A stretch of 64,000 nucleotides of DNA from assembly GCA_964019135.1 (NCBI GenBank), contig OZ025255.1, forward strand, positions 41,012,811 through 41,076,810. Reading direction: 5' to 3'. The notes under the pieces were generated by a model. It searched no databases and was not told the origin of the DNA. It saw only the letters and a list, made by a program, of their open reading frames with translations. Shown here piece by piece: positions 48,001-59,205 of the stretch. This stretch comes from Arenicola marina (taxonomy: Eukaryota; Annelida; Polychaeta; Arenicolidae). Each line of letters begins with the position of its first letter. The stretch's first letter is position 1. Position numbers and translations under genes: made by a program.

Positions 48001-49147
48001 ACGGCTCCACCCTGGTCTCCTGCAGCATTCAGCAAGGCCTCGGGAGGGTAAGGACACTGTGCCATCACGGCACCGCTCCACCCTGGTCTCCTGTACCATT
48101 CAGCCAGGCCTCGGGAAGGTAAGGACACTGTGCCATCAAGGCACCGCTCCATCCTGGTCTCCTGCAGCATTCAGCAAGGCCTCGGGAGGGTAAGGACACT
48201 GTGCCATCACGGCACGGCTCCACCCTGGTCTCCTGAAGCATTCAGCAAGGCCTCGGGAGGGTAAGGACACTGTGCCATCACGGCACGGCTCCACCCTGGT
48301 CTCCTGCAGCATTCAGCAAGGCCTCGGGAAGGTAAGGACACTGTGCCATCAAGGCACCGCTCCACCCTGGTCTCCTGTAGCATTCAGCAAGGCCTCGGGA
48401 GGGTAAGGACACTGTGCCATCAAGGCACCGCTCCATCCTGGTCTCCTGCAGCATTCAGCAAGACCTCGGGAAGGTAAGGACACTGTGCCATCACGGCACC
48501 GCTCCACCCTGGTCTCCTGTAGCATTCAGCAAGGCCTCGGGAGGGTAAGGACACTGTGCCATCACGGCACCGCTCCACCCTGGTCTCCTGCAGCATTCAG
48601 CAAGGCCTCGGGAGGGTAAGGACACTGTGCCATCACGGCACCGCTCCATCCTGGTCTCCTGCAGCATTCAGCAAGGCCTCGGGAGGGTAAGGACACTGTG
48701 CCATCAAGGCACCGCTCCATCCTGGTCTCCTGCAGCATTCAGCAAGGCCTCGGGAAGGTAAGGACACTGTGCCATCACGGCACCGCTCCACCCTGGTCTC
48801 CTGTAGCATTCAGCAAGGCCTCGGGAGGGTAAGGACACCGTGCCATCACGGCACCGCTCCACCCTGGTCTCCTGTAGCATTCAGCAAGGCCTCGGGAGGG
48901 TAAGGACACCGTGCCATCACGGCACCGCTCCATCCTGGTCTCCTGCAGCATTCAGCAAGGCCTCGGGAAGGTTAGGACACTGTGCCATCACGGCACCGCT
49001 CCACCCTGGTCTCCTGTAGCATTCAGCCAGGCCTCGGGAGAGTAAGGACACTGTGCCATCACGGCACCGCTCCACCCTGGTCTCCTGCAGCATTCAGCAA
49101 GGCCTCGGGAGGGTAAGGACACTGTGCCATCACGGCACCGCTCCATT
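45040..49147. repeat. 71-bp satellite array
   Basis: About 57 copies of a 71-bp unit; GGACAC occurs at 45,141, 45,212, 45,283 and so on. Each unit reads GTAAGGACACTGTGCC, ATCACGGCACCGCTCC, ACCCTGGTCTCCTGCAG, CATTCAGCAAGG and CCTCGGGAAG in order. GTGCC and GGCAC form a 5-bp stem around ATCAC. GTAAGG is nearly invariant and resembles a 5' splice site; CTCCTGCAG (or TGTAG) resembles a 3' splice site. The left-edge unit (about 45,064-45,120) is degenerate. Short frames crossing units are artefacts. Confidence 0.96.
46020..47300. repeat. 9-unit (639-bp) higher-order repeat in the 71-bp array
   Basis: The rare variant GGCACCGCGCC occurs at 46,081 and 46,720, which is 639 bp or nine units apart. 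The following variants (ATCAAGGCACC, TGTAACATTC, CTCCCCCCTGG, GGGAGAGTAAGG, ACACTATGCC) recur in the same order in both copies. Confidence 0.85.
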
Positions 49148-49591
49148 CTGGCAGATTATGCCGCGCGGGACATAATTGTGATATTAAGGGTTGACGAGGG
49201 GGAGGGGGAGGGGGAGGGGGAGGGGGGCAGTCCGTCTTCATTGTTCCGGGATATCTTGCCCATCGCCCGTTGGTATGGCAACCGACCGCTGGCCGAAGGA
49301 GAACGACGCTGGATCGTTTGTCCCAGGATTGTAATACGAGTATAATCATGTGAAAAGATACATATACGTACATGAATATACTAGATTATGACATCAGTAT
49401 GAGTTGTTTCAAGCTGTACTACAAACTGGATACAAAAGATTATTTGAGGATGGGGTGAGGGGCAACCGTGTATGAATTGTCTGTATCAATATCAATTGTG
49501 AAATGGGTTCTTGGCCGTACAGTGAGGGTCGGAATCCTTTGTTATAAATTGTCTTATGATACGAGCTAAGTCCCACGTCCGGGTGCTAAGG
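49148..49591. other. Spacer with a short G-rich microsatellite
   Basis: Single-copy DNA with a GGGGGA-type hexanucleotide run at about 49,198-49,227. No gene is recognised; overlapping frames of 73-104 codons partly read the flanking array. Confidence 0.6.
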
Positions 49592-51955
49592 CTCGATCAT
49601 GTAGCAGACAGCAATCAGGGCGCGATCATGTAGCAGATAGCAATCAGGGCGCGATCATGTAGCAGACAGCAATCAGGGCGCGATCATGTAGCAGACAGCA
49701 ATCAGGGCTCGATGATGTAGCAGACAGCAATCAGGGCGCGATCATGTAGCAGACAGCAATCAGGGCGCGATGATGTAGCAGACAGCAATCAGGGCGCGAT
49801 CATGTAGCAGACAGCAATCAGGGCGCGATCATGTAGCAGACAGCAATCAGGGCGCGATCGTGTAGCAGACAGAAATCAGGGCGCGATGATGTAGCAGACA
49901 GCAATCAGGGCGCGATCATGTAGCAGACAGCAATCAGGGCGCGATCATGTAGCAGACAGCAATCAGGGCGCGATCATGTAGCAGACAGCAATCAGGGCGC
50001 GATGATGTAGCAGACAGCAATCAGGGCGCGATCATGTAGCAGACAGCAATCAGGGCGCGATGATGTAGCAGACAGCAATCAGGGCGCGATCATGTAGCAG
50101 ACAGCAATCAGGGCGCGATCATGTAACAGACAGCTGTCAGGGCGTGATCATGTAGCAGACAGCAATCAGGGCGCGATCATGTAGCAGACAGCAATCAGGG
50201 CGCGATGATGTAGCAGACAGCAATCAGGGCGCGATCATGTAGCAGACAGCAATCAGGGCGCGATCATGTAGCAGACAGCAATCAGGGCGCGATGATGTAG
50301 CAGACAGCAATCAGGGCGCGATCATGTAGCAGACAGCAATCAGGGCGCGATCGTGTAGCAGATAGCAATCAGGGCGCGATCATGTAGCAGACAGCAATCA
50401 GGGCGCGATCATGTAGCAGACAGCAATCAGGGCGCGATCATGTAGCAGACAGCAATCAGGGCGCGATCATGTAGCAGATAGCAATCAGGGCGCGATCGTG
50501 TAGCAGACAGCAATCAGGGCGCGATCGTGTAGCCGACAGCAATCAGGGCGCGATCATGTAGCAGACAGCAATCAGGGCGCGATCATGTAGCAGACAGCAA
50601 TCAGGGCGCGATCATGTAGCAGGCAGCAATCAGGGCGCGATCATGTAGCAGACAGCAATCAGGGCGCGATCATGTAGCAGACAGCAATCAGGGCGCGATC
50701 ATGTAGCAGACAGCAATCAGGGCGCCATCGTGTAGCAGACAGCAATCAGGGCGCGATCATGTAGCAGACAGCAATCAGGGCGCGATCGTGTAGCAGACAG
50801 CAATCAGGGCGCGATCATGTAGCATACAGCAATCAGGGCGCGATCGTGTAGCAGATAGCAATCAGGGCGCGATCGTGTAGCAGATAGCAATCAGGGCGCG
50901 ATCGTGTAGCAGACAGCAATCAGGGCGCGATCGTGTAGCAGATAGCAATCAGGGCGCGATCGTGTAGCAGATAGCAATCAGGGCGCGATCGTGTAGCAGA
51001 CAGCAATCAGGGCGCGATCGTGTAGCAGATAGCAATCAGGGCGCGATCGTGTAGCAGATAGCAATCAGGGCGCGATCGTGTAGCAGACAGCAATCAGGGC
51101 GCGATCGTGTAGCAGATAGCAATCAGGGCGCGATCATGTAGCAGACAGCAATCAGGGCGCGATCGTGTAGCAGACAGCAATCAGGGCACGATCGTGTAGC
51201 AGATAGCAATCAGGGCGCAATCATGTAGCAGACAGCAATCAGGGCGCGATCGTGTAGCAGACAGCAATCAGGGCGCGATCGTGTAGCAGATAGCAATCAG
51301 GGCGCGATCATGTAGCAGACAGCAATCAGGGCACGATCATGTAACAGATAGCAATCAGGGCGCGATCGTGTAGCAGACAGCAATCAGGGCTCGATCGTGT
51401 AGCAGATAGCAATCAGGGCGCGATCATGTAGCAGACAGCAATCAGGGCGCGATCATGTAGCAGATAGCAATCAGGGCGCGATCATGTAGCAGACAGCTGT
51501 CAGGGCGCGATCATGTAACATACAGCTGTCAGTGGGCGATCATGTAACAGACAGCTGTCAGGGCACGATCATGTAACAGACAGCTGTCAGGGCGCGGTCA
51601 TGTAACAGACAGCTGTCAGTGGGCGATCATGTAACAGACAGCTGTCAGGGCGCGGTCATGTAACAGACAGCTGCAAAGGGCGAGCATGTAACAGACAGCT
51701 GTCAGGGCGCGGTCATGTAACAGACAGCTGTCAGGGCGCGATCAAGTAACAGACAGCTGTCAGGGCGCGGTCATGTAACAGACAGCTGCAAGGGGGCGAT
51801 CATGTAACAGACAGCCATCAGGGCATGATCATGCCACGGACAGCTGTTAAGGTGCGATTACGTAACAGGCAGCTGTCAGTGGGCGATCATGTAGCATACA
51901 GCTGTTAGGGCGCGATTATGTAACAGACAGCTGTCAGAGCGCGATCAAGTAACAG
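49592..51955. repeat. 29-bp satellite array
   Basis: About 81 copies of a 29-bp unit made of GATCATGTAGCAGACAGC and AATCAGGGCGC. The commonest variation is GATCATG, GATCGTG or GATGATG. GATCATG dominates from the start to about 50,750 and GATCGTG dominates from about 50,820 to 51,400, giving a block structure. Units abut with no unique spacers. The unit is CpG-rich (GGCGCGATCG). Confidence 0.96.
51480..51955. repeat. Second subfamily of the 29-bp array, with palindrome
   Basis: From about 51,490 the unit changes to GTAACAGACAGCTGTCAGGG. It contains the perfect 10-bp palindrome GACAGCTGTC with an E-box-like CAGCTG core. Further variants (GGGCGATC, GCGCGGTCATG) appear and the array decays to the right. 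One unit of this type sits alone among first-subfamily units near 50,119-50,150. Confidence 0.88.
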
Positions 51956-52480
51956 AAACCAGTTCATGTTGTTCAAGACGTTAATTCACATTGATTTAAT
52001 TTTTGGCTTCAACGGAATATGTTGTTTCCAAATGCATTTATTGAAATGAAAATTGTTGGAGTTTTATTAGCATGTGTGGCCGAGCAGCATTATTAAATCC
52101 ACCAGGCTTGATACGAATTAAATATTAAAAATCGTAACTAACTAATGAATCACAGAGTTTGATGCCAAAATCACAAACATACCAGCGATATACGAAAACC
52201 GATATGTACGAAATAAATCTTCGCATATGTTATCATTAAAATAAATAGTTCTGCAAGGCTGCAACTTCGACAAACATTTTTGCAAGCTACCATTATGTTT
52301 CATCGAACCCCATTGTATTGTACCGGGGAGGCTATTAAGCACAATTTAGCCTTTGTGAAGAATAACATTTAATTTCCCAAGCCATATATCCCAAGTATAT
52401 ATAGCCATATATAATGGAATGTCCTTTCCAAGTAATTTCCTAAAAATGCCACATTAAATCCTTCACAACTCCCTCTTAGC
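51956..52480. other. AT-rich spacer, no gene recognised
   Basis: Single-copy AT-rich DNA between the 29-bp array and the large duplication. Only a 66-codon minus frame (52,142-52,342) is present, with no motif. Confidence 0.6.
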
Positions 52481-52499
52481 TACATAGTTTCATAGAATG

Positions 52500-52705
52500 C
52501 CATGTAGGCTACATTACATGTTCTTGGGATTCCATCTTAGTTAAGTGGTTTTAGCGATTGCGTCGTAGTTAATTGGTTCTCGGGATTCCATGTTAATTAA
52601 CTGGTTCTTTGGATTCCATTATAGTTAATTGTTATTGGGATTCCATCTTAGTTATAGTTCCTTGAGATACTACCGTCGGTAAGTAGCTGAATAAATTCCA
52701 TGTTA
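52500..52705. repeat. Degenerate 28-30-bp repeat, copy A
   Basis: Six or more decayed units around GGTTCTTGGGATTCCATCTT and AGTTAACT, for example near 52,525, 52,575, 52,605 and 52,630. This is an old AT-rich minisatellite shared with copy B. Confidence 0.75.
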
Positions 52706-53059
52706 GTTCCGATATTATAAATGTGGAATTTTACTTTAGTTCTAGAAGTTCTGTGGAGCATCATCTTAGTTCCAAATATGCTGTGGGAGTTTCAGAAGGG
52801 CACTTCCAAGTACCGCCCGAGCCACGACACGCAGCTATAATGACCAGTGATTCAGGGCACTGGGTACTCCACATACATCCGTTATCTCAGGCCTCCGTGT
52901 GGTAATCGCTGATGCCCACGCCTCATTAGCGAAGGTTGACCCCCGGGTTAAGTTGTGCGGTGGCTTTATAGCGGTCTAAGTATGTCTTTACGAGGCGTGC
53001 GGCGGCTGCGGCCGCAGAGACTCAGGCGCCATTGGCCGAGGACCCAGCACTGTCCCCGG

Positions 53060-53345
53060 CAAGGGGAAGGAGAAAGCGGGATGAGGAAGAAGCTAGAGTG
53101 AAATGCAAGAAGAGAGGGCGGTGGGAGGGGGGCACAGAAGGAACAGGAAAGGAAAGAAAGTCCGAGCGTAGAAGTGATTGAGAGATAAAACACGGAAGGA
53201 GAAGAGACGAAGACATGAGCGAGCGAGAGAGAACGCGACAGAAAGAGACAGAGACAATAAAAGGGAGGAAGATAGAGACAGAAAGAGAGAGAGAGCATCA
53301 GGCGCTGAAGAAGAGGGGGAGAGGGAAAAAGAACTTGAGGTGAAG
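53060..53345. repeat. Purine-rich (GA-rich) tract, copy A
   Basis: A long run dominated by GAGA, GAAAG and GGAGAA on the plus strand. It lies directly after a GC-rich segment (about 52,985-53,060) that includes GCGGCCGC. Open frames across it on both strands are low-complexity (Lys/Glu/Arg or Leu/Ser) and are not called as genes. Confidence 0.8.
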
Positions 53346-53854
53346 AGATTACATTGGGAGTGCGTTGGGAACAACCCCCGCATGTTTTATTATTATGAAA
53401 GTCCGAAAGAAAATCCTTCTTTATCAGTCCTGTCTGTGTGGGTTATTCAGGTGTATCAGATGACATAATGGTCTGAGGAATCTCCTGTCTGGGAAACATC
53501 CCCATGGACACGATCTTGTCGGCATTATTTTGGTCAGTCTGTCTTTACTGAAGTTAGGTATGGGTTTAGTGATATAATTGAAGGACGCCTTCAGATTCCT
53601 GGCTAAAAACAGTTGTCGTCCAAAAGTAGTTTTTAAATCCATTTTTGCCATTTTCTTTTCCAGTCAATTGTTGGTTCCACGGTAGTCGTTTCTTACTTTA
53701 GTTGACGGAGCCCTAGCTTCATCTTAAAGAGAGTAGCCGTTGTACCAAACGAACTAATAAATATCTTACTACTTTTGGTTGTGACCCTACAATTTAGCAG
53801 TTTATATATACATGGTATGACACCATATGCCCAAAGCTTGGTTTGTATCATATA

Positions 53855-53929
53855 GCCAGGGTCCATCCCTAGCTCAGATTGTATGGAAGCTGAGCTGGGG
53901 GTCAACAGGTCATGAGTTCGCGCCCTGGC
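53855..53929 (+). mobile_element. tRNA-like sequence, possible SINE head, copy A
   Basis: A 75-nt segment bounded by GCCAGGG and CCCTGGC, which can pair over 7 bp. It contains a polymerase III A-box-like TAGCTCAGATTG and a B-box-like GAGTTCGCGCC with one consensus mismatch. The A box is placed too far in for a normal tRNA, so a functional tRNA is unlikely. A tRNA-derived retroposon head is the better reading. Confidence 0.4.
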
Positions 53930-54192
53930 ATCGGCATATGATGGGCGTTGGACCCAATCCTATTTCCTTGTCCCGGAGAATTCTGGGTCCATTGTTAGTC
54001 TTCATGTCCACAAAAGTGGCCTAAACATCGACGTTACGTGTTGTTTTTCTCTCTTTGCAAGGTGTTTGCCGTCGCACAGGGTGAGGGTAAACTCTCTCCC
54101 GGTGGCGGTTCATAATTCATGATTTGGAGACACCAACGGGAAAATGTGAATCTCATAGGAAAAAGACACTACAGATGAAACAACCGATATGC

Positions 54193-54282
54193 ACAATTAA
54201 ACTCCTCCCGTGCAGACCAACAAAGCCACGCAGTCAACCGAACAACAACATGAACCAAACAACCTGGTTTTATTGGGCCACA
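54193..54282 (+). repeat. Inverted copy of a dispersed element fragment
   Basis: From CACAATTAAACTCCTCCCG to TTTTATTGGGCCA this segment matches the reverse complement of 57,138-57,229 almost exactly. It is absent from copy B. Copies at three sites in two orientations indicate a mobile or dispersed repeat. Confidence 0.85.
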
Positions 54283-54283
54283 C

Positions 54284-54547
54284 AATATAATGCAGCACCC
54301 CAATGAATACTTGTAGGACGATTTTGATGCTGGTTGTATATTCAGGACATGAAGGAAGGGAGAGTGCAGCCATGTCCCCGGGGGTGACCCCTGGTCTTGG
54401 CGTAGAATGACATGTTATCTTTTTCCTGGGATCACACAGATATGACCACAGGGGGGGCTCGAACCAGCGATCCACGTGCCGTTAGGTTCTTATATTGCTA
54501 GAACGTTCAATGCGAGCACTCTAAGCCACTGAACTATCGGGGCGGCC
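54284..54547 (-). mobile_element. tRNA-derived SINE-like element, minus strand
   Basis: Read on the minus strand, the element starts GGGGCCGCCCCGATAGTTCA. It has an A box matching the consensus (TAGTTCAGTGG, plus-strand 54,526-54,536) and a B box (GGTTCGAGCC, about 54,456-54,465). The wide gap between boxes resembles a tRNA with a long variable arm (Leu/Ser type). About 170 bp of non-tRNA body follows, ending near 54,284. No LINE-like tail is recognised. Only copy A of the large duplication carries the full body. Confidence 0.6.
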
Positions 54548-57137
54548 CCTTTCAAAACTGAAACATGACAACTCGCCACTAACCCTGAGACATTCTCGTT
54601 ATCCCATTGGCGGAGAGCTTTATATATTGTACGTCGGACTGTGCGATGTAGGTGTTATGGTCGCGGGCAAAATCCGAACGTTTAACGGGGTTTAGAATTT
54701 TGAAGCAGAAATGGAAGAAATATGCAGTCTGAAGTCATGTAGTAAGAGAATATGCTGTAAGCCTAGTTTCACTCAAGTTTGAAATATAAACATTTATGCA
54801 GGTCAAAGTTCTAAGTTACCCTTAGGCCTAAGTATGTATAAATATGAATATGTTCTATAAGATGCTAGCTCGTTTTTGCGCCGAAGAAACAAATTAACAC
54901 CTCTTCTGGAGGAAATGTCATTTTATTATATGAGTGATTATATGATATATATTATATAAATGTGCAAAATTCACACACAAATATGTACATATCAGATTAT
55001 TAAGTTATCACGATCCAAGTATACACATTTACGATAAATTACATCACTTAGCGCAAAGGTTTGGGCAAAAACGCCCCCAGCCCCCTCCAAAAGAAGTACA
55101 AATGCCGTCGTGATAAAGTGGTGAGTCTTGAGTGTTCTCCTTTAAATGCGCCAGTTCTTGCATATATAACTACGCATATCGTTACGTCATATTATTTAAG
55201 AAACTTCGAACACGTTGACTACGCAAAAAATTACATAATATATGCAACAAGGCCTTGATAATTCCTTTAACCTGTTAATACAGGATGAGAATGATATTAA
55301 TTCATAATGATAGTATACAACTACCTAGACCTATAACATCAAGATATTACTTAAAAAACTGTACTTCGCCTGCATAAATACATTTAGTGGTCACTATATT
55401 GCATTGTTCGTCTCACGTAGAATAAAAGCATGCTGTGAGGCAGCTTTCCTAGTTATAAAATAAAACAATACTTAATCTGATATTGCACTTTCACTAAAAT
55501 GTCTTTCGTAGTGCATTTGTTCCCATCGAAATATCAAGTATAATATGTCGGCCTAGCCTCACGGATTTGCTCTTGACGTCTCTATCACCAGGAGAGCAGA
55601 TTAATGGCCACCCTCATGACCAACCTCTTACACCCCTCCCCTCCCCTTCCTCCCCCCCACAAAAAAAAACTACTCTTGCCGCTGTGTTACCCCTCAGTGG
55701 AGTTATTGTGTGGCACCCAGCGATCACCATGGGAACGATAAGACCAATATGTATGACCACAGAATGATTCATGGCGACTCGTCAGCGAGAAAGGCTTTTA
55801 AAGATAAATAAAAGGTCGTTGACCTCTTTAGACATCTGTGGAACCAGTGACAGGGATATCACGATAAAGGATGGTGGACGGTGACCATGGCAACCTGGCG
55901 AGAGACGGCTCGCAACAGAGGGCCTTGGTGTCCCGTTGTTATTGTGGTGAACAACCCCTGGGTGATTTGTACATGGGCGATAATTTTATCAGCAATAATT
56001 TTCTGCCATTTTGGCTGCATAGTAGAGCACAAACTCTAGAATATCATTGTCGGGTGAATGGCCCTCTTTTCGGCAGGTAGTGTTGTTTGCTGGTATCCCC
56101 TGATGGCTGCCGAGGTAAAACTGGGTTTGAATGTCGGCAGTAATGGCCTGCGATAAAGCTAGGGTCCGGCTGAGAGAGAGGACTTTCGCATTTGTCAATG
56201 CCCGGAGGGAATTTTAGCAGGAAAGCTTGAGACCCCTAGTGCCGACTCAAAATAAGAGGCCCCTCTACCACACAGTCGACCGTTCGATTATTACACTTCC
56301 AGACACCGTCAAGAGAAAATACATGACTTGTACTCAAGTCGTCTCGTACCCAGCCAACTCGCCTCCTCTGCCCTCCCACAGAAGTCGAAGTGACCCCACT
56401 TTCCGCGACAATGATCTAGGAGCTCAATCAAAAGCTGTAGTTGGAGTAGTTTAGTCTATATAGCGGGCCACTGAAGGCTATTCATCTGGACTATGACCGG
56501 CCACCGATAGGCGGACATGTCTTTGATAACCATGAGAGTAAATCATTGGAATTCCAATACCTTTACCGACTAAGGACGAAATTTAATTTAGAAATGCAAA
56601 ACATGTGAATCTATAGCTAATCTGGCGTTTTAATAGAAACTTTTTCTTTTCATAAAAATATTTGAAAGATTTGGTCGGTAACTCGATTTGTTAATTGTTA
56701 TTAATGGTATAAAATAAATTGGTATGGTAATGATATCACATCAAACTTAACAGCAAACTGAGGTAGGAGCCAGTCGCGATGAAGAACCAAACATTTCGAC
56801 GATTTGACGCTGTTCGGGGTTCCTCGTCTGATATTTCCGGACCGTTCGGCATTAAAAGTACTAATGCCTCTGGGAATCCGGGACCTGTTGTCCATGGTCC
56901 TTTCCACCAGGTCAATAGGAATCCTGCACTCTACACCATTGAAGGAGGGCGTTAACTGGAGGCTCCAGGGGGCAAGGGAAGACAGACGAGGGAACATACA
57001 GGGTGTGGCTTTACCGGATCAATACACTGTAGACACTCATCGATCAGGGGATAATACATATTGAACACTCTTTCTTTTCCGGAAATCCTTTCCTCCACAA
57101 ACTCATGCCATGCCAAATCGATCCCGGAAGTAATATT

Positions 57138-57229
57138 TATGGCCCAATAAAACCAGGTTGTTTGGTTCATGTTGTTGTTCAGTTGACTGCGTGGCTTTGT
57201 TGGTCTGCACGGGAGGAGTTTAATTGTGG
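57138..57229 (-). repeat. Dispersed element fragment, copy A
   Basis: In inverted orientation relative to 54,193-54,282. It lies within a 139-codon minus frame (56,952-57,371) of unknown nature that is broken in copy B. Confidence 0.85.
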
Positions 57230-58334
57230 GGTCATGTCGCGTCACGAGGAAGGACTGATGTATTGAACAGAGAGACGTGCAGGACCTGCCTAAATTTAAT
57301 GCATATTTTTTATTTTGCATTCGACCTATAAGTGCGTAATGCCAAAGAGGGTTGCAACCACATGCCTCCACGATTACGGGTAAATCTTGAAGAAAGGTCC
57401 TTCAGAATTGGAATCAAACCCTTCTGGACCACCTTGTGGTATGGTCTGAACCAGCGGGTTACGCTACTTGTTTGAAATGTTCAACCCCCGACCTCTGTGC
57501 TACGAGTTAGATAGCGTGACAAACTTGCAACATAACGCATGGCACTTCGATGTATAATGCTGTATTATTATTGGTGGAGACGAAACCGCGAACGGGTAAG
57601 CCCCCCCCCCCACCCTTTAAGTATTAACGATGATTGTGTTTCCAAGCAGGCTCCAATATATAGTCCAGTATGTACATGAGAGAAACGAACCCGAAACAAG
57701 TTTTGCATGAAATCGAATCAAACTCATGTCAACTTTTGGTTCGTACCATAATATCAAATGTAAATAAGGAAATAAGATTGTATTTAGCTCTAGCAACACG
57801 TTATCCATCTGCAAAACGATAAAGGATTCTTTGATCAAATCGTTACCTTAAAGAGTCTTAAAGTAATGGTCAATATCTTCATGGTTTTTAAAATCTCAAT
57901 GCAGTCATCTGCATCATGCACATATAGCTACAGACCAGACTTGACCTTGTACAAGCCCTGCCAATTGTCGCCGCACCGAATGACATCGCTTGCCGAAAGT
58001 AGTTCCTGTCCACTCTCTTGTTGTCATGGCAAGGTTTTGTTGTACAGTATGTAGCAATTTTATTAATAGGATGGTTCGTGCTTGTGTAAGCCACACGATA
58101 TGAAACCGTGTATGTCCACCGAAAGAACCATACAGATATACAGACACATAAAACCAGAATTTAACGTGAGTGCTAAACCACTGGTTACTGTTTCCGTTTG
58201 ATAATAAACATCTCCTTTGTCGAGATATATGAATATTGAGACAGAAATAAAGCGCATAGGATAAGCACATTAGGCGTCATTACCCCCGCAAGATGAAGCC
58301 ATAGGAAAGCTCCGTAAAATGTCATGTAGGCTTC

Positions 58335-58575
58335 ACTGTTCTACGGATTCCATCTTAGTTAACTGGCGATTGCATCGTAGCTAATTGGTTCTTGAGATTC
58401 TATCATAGTTAAGTGGTTCTTGGAATTCCATGTTACGTAAGTAGTTCTTGGTATTAAAATTTTAAGTTAGTTAACTGGTTCTTGGAACCCCATCATAGTT
58501 AATCTGTTATTGGTTTTACATCTTAGTTAACTGTTTCTTGAGATACTACTGTCGGTAAATAGTTGAATGAATTCC
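58335..58575. repeat. Degenerate 28-30-bp repeat, copy B
   Basis: Counterpart of 52,500-52,705, with the same GATTCCATCTTAGTTAACTG-type units but altered unit number and spacing. Confidence 0.75.
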
Positions 58576-58934
58576 ATGTTGATTCCGATATTACAAATGT
58601 GGAATTATATTTTATTTCCCGAAGATCTCTGGGATTCCATTTAAGTTCCAAAGATTCTGTGGAGGTTACAGAAGTTCGCTTCCAAGTGCAACCCGAGCCA
58701 CGACACTCAGCTATAATGACCAGTGATTCAGGGCACTGGGTACTCCACATACATCGGTTATCTCAGGCCTCCGTGTGGTAATCGCTGATGCCCACGCCTC
58801 ATTAGCGAAGGGTGACCGCCGGGTTAAGTTGTGCGGTGGTTTTATAGCGGTCTAAGTATGTCTTTAGAAGGTGTACGGCTGCGGCCGCGGAGACTCAGGC
58901 GCCATTGGGCGAGGACCCAGCACTGTCCCCGATA

Positions 58935-59205
58935 AAGGGAAGGAGAAAGGGGGATGAGGAAGAAGCTAGAGAGAAAGGCAAGAAGAGAGGGCCGTGGGAG
59001 GCGGGCACAGAAGGAACAGCAAAGGAAGTTTGAGCGTAGAAGTGAGGGAGAGATAAAACACGGAAGGAGAAGAGACGAAGACACGAGCGAGGGAGAAAGA
59101 ACGCGACAGAAAGAGAGAGAAATAATGAAAAGGAAGAAGAAAGAGAGAGAGAGAGAGCATCACAAAGAGGGGAGGAGGGAATTAGAATTTGAGGTGAAGA
59201 GATTA
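58935..59205. repeat. Purine-rich (GA-rich) tract, copy B
   Basis: Counterpart of 53,060-53,345, following the matching GCGGCCGC-containing segment. Confidence 0.8.

Larger units (their letters stand above)
52481..58299 (+). repeat. 5.8-kb tandem segmental duplication, copy A
   Basis: This copy aligns in order and orientation with 58,300-64,000. Anchors include the GGCACTGGGTACTCCACATA block (about 52,857 against 58,733), the ACGCCCCCAGCCCCCTCC block (about 55,069 against 60,169) and the shared right end near CATTAGGCGTCATTACCCC. By eye the copies differ roughly once every 12-20 bases, so the event is much older than the 2,298-bp duplication. Copy A alone has about 54,022-54,467 (SINE body plus an inverted element fragment) and about 54,716-54,957. 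Confidence 0.93.

Noticed and set aside
49592..51955. CRISPR array
   Set aside because: The 29-bp units are contiguous with no unique spacers, no cas-like genes are present, and the context is eukaryotic satellite DNA.
53855..53929. Functional tRNA gene
   Set aside because: The A box is misplaced relative to the terminal stem, the B box has a consensus mismatch, and the duplicate copy loses the stem pairing. It is better read as a tRNA-derived retroposon head.
56952..57371. 139-codon minus-strand frame as a gene
   Set aside because: The counterpart in the duplicate is split by a 16-bp insertion, and part of the frame lies in a dispersed repeat found in both orientations. It may be a remnant of a mobile element, but no family can be named.
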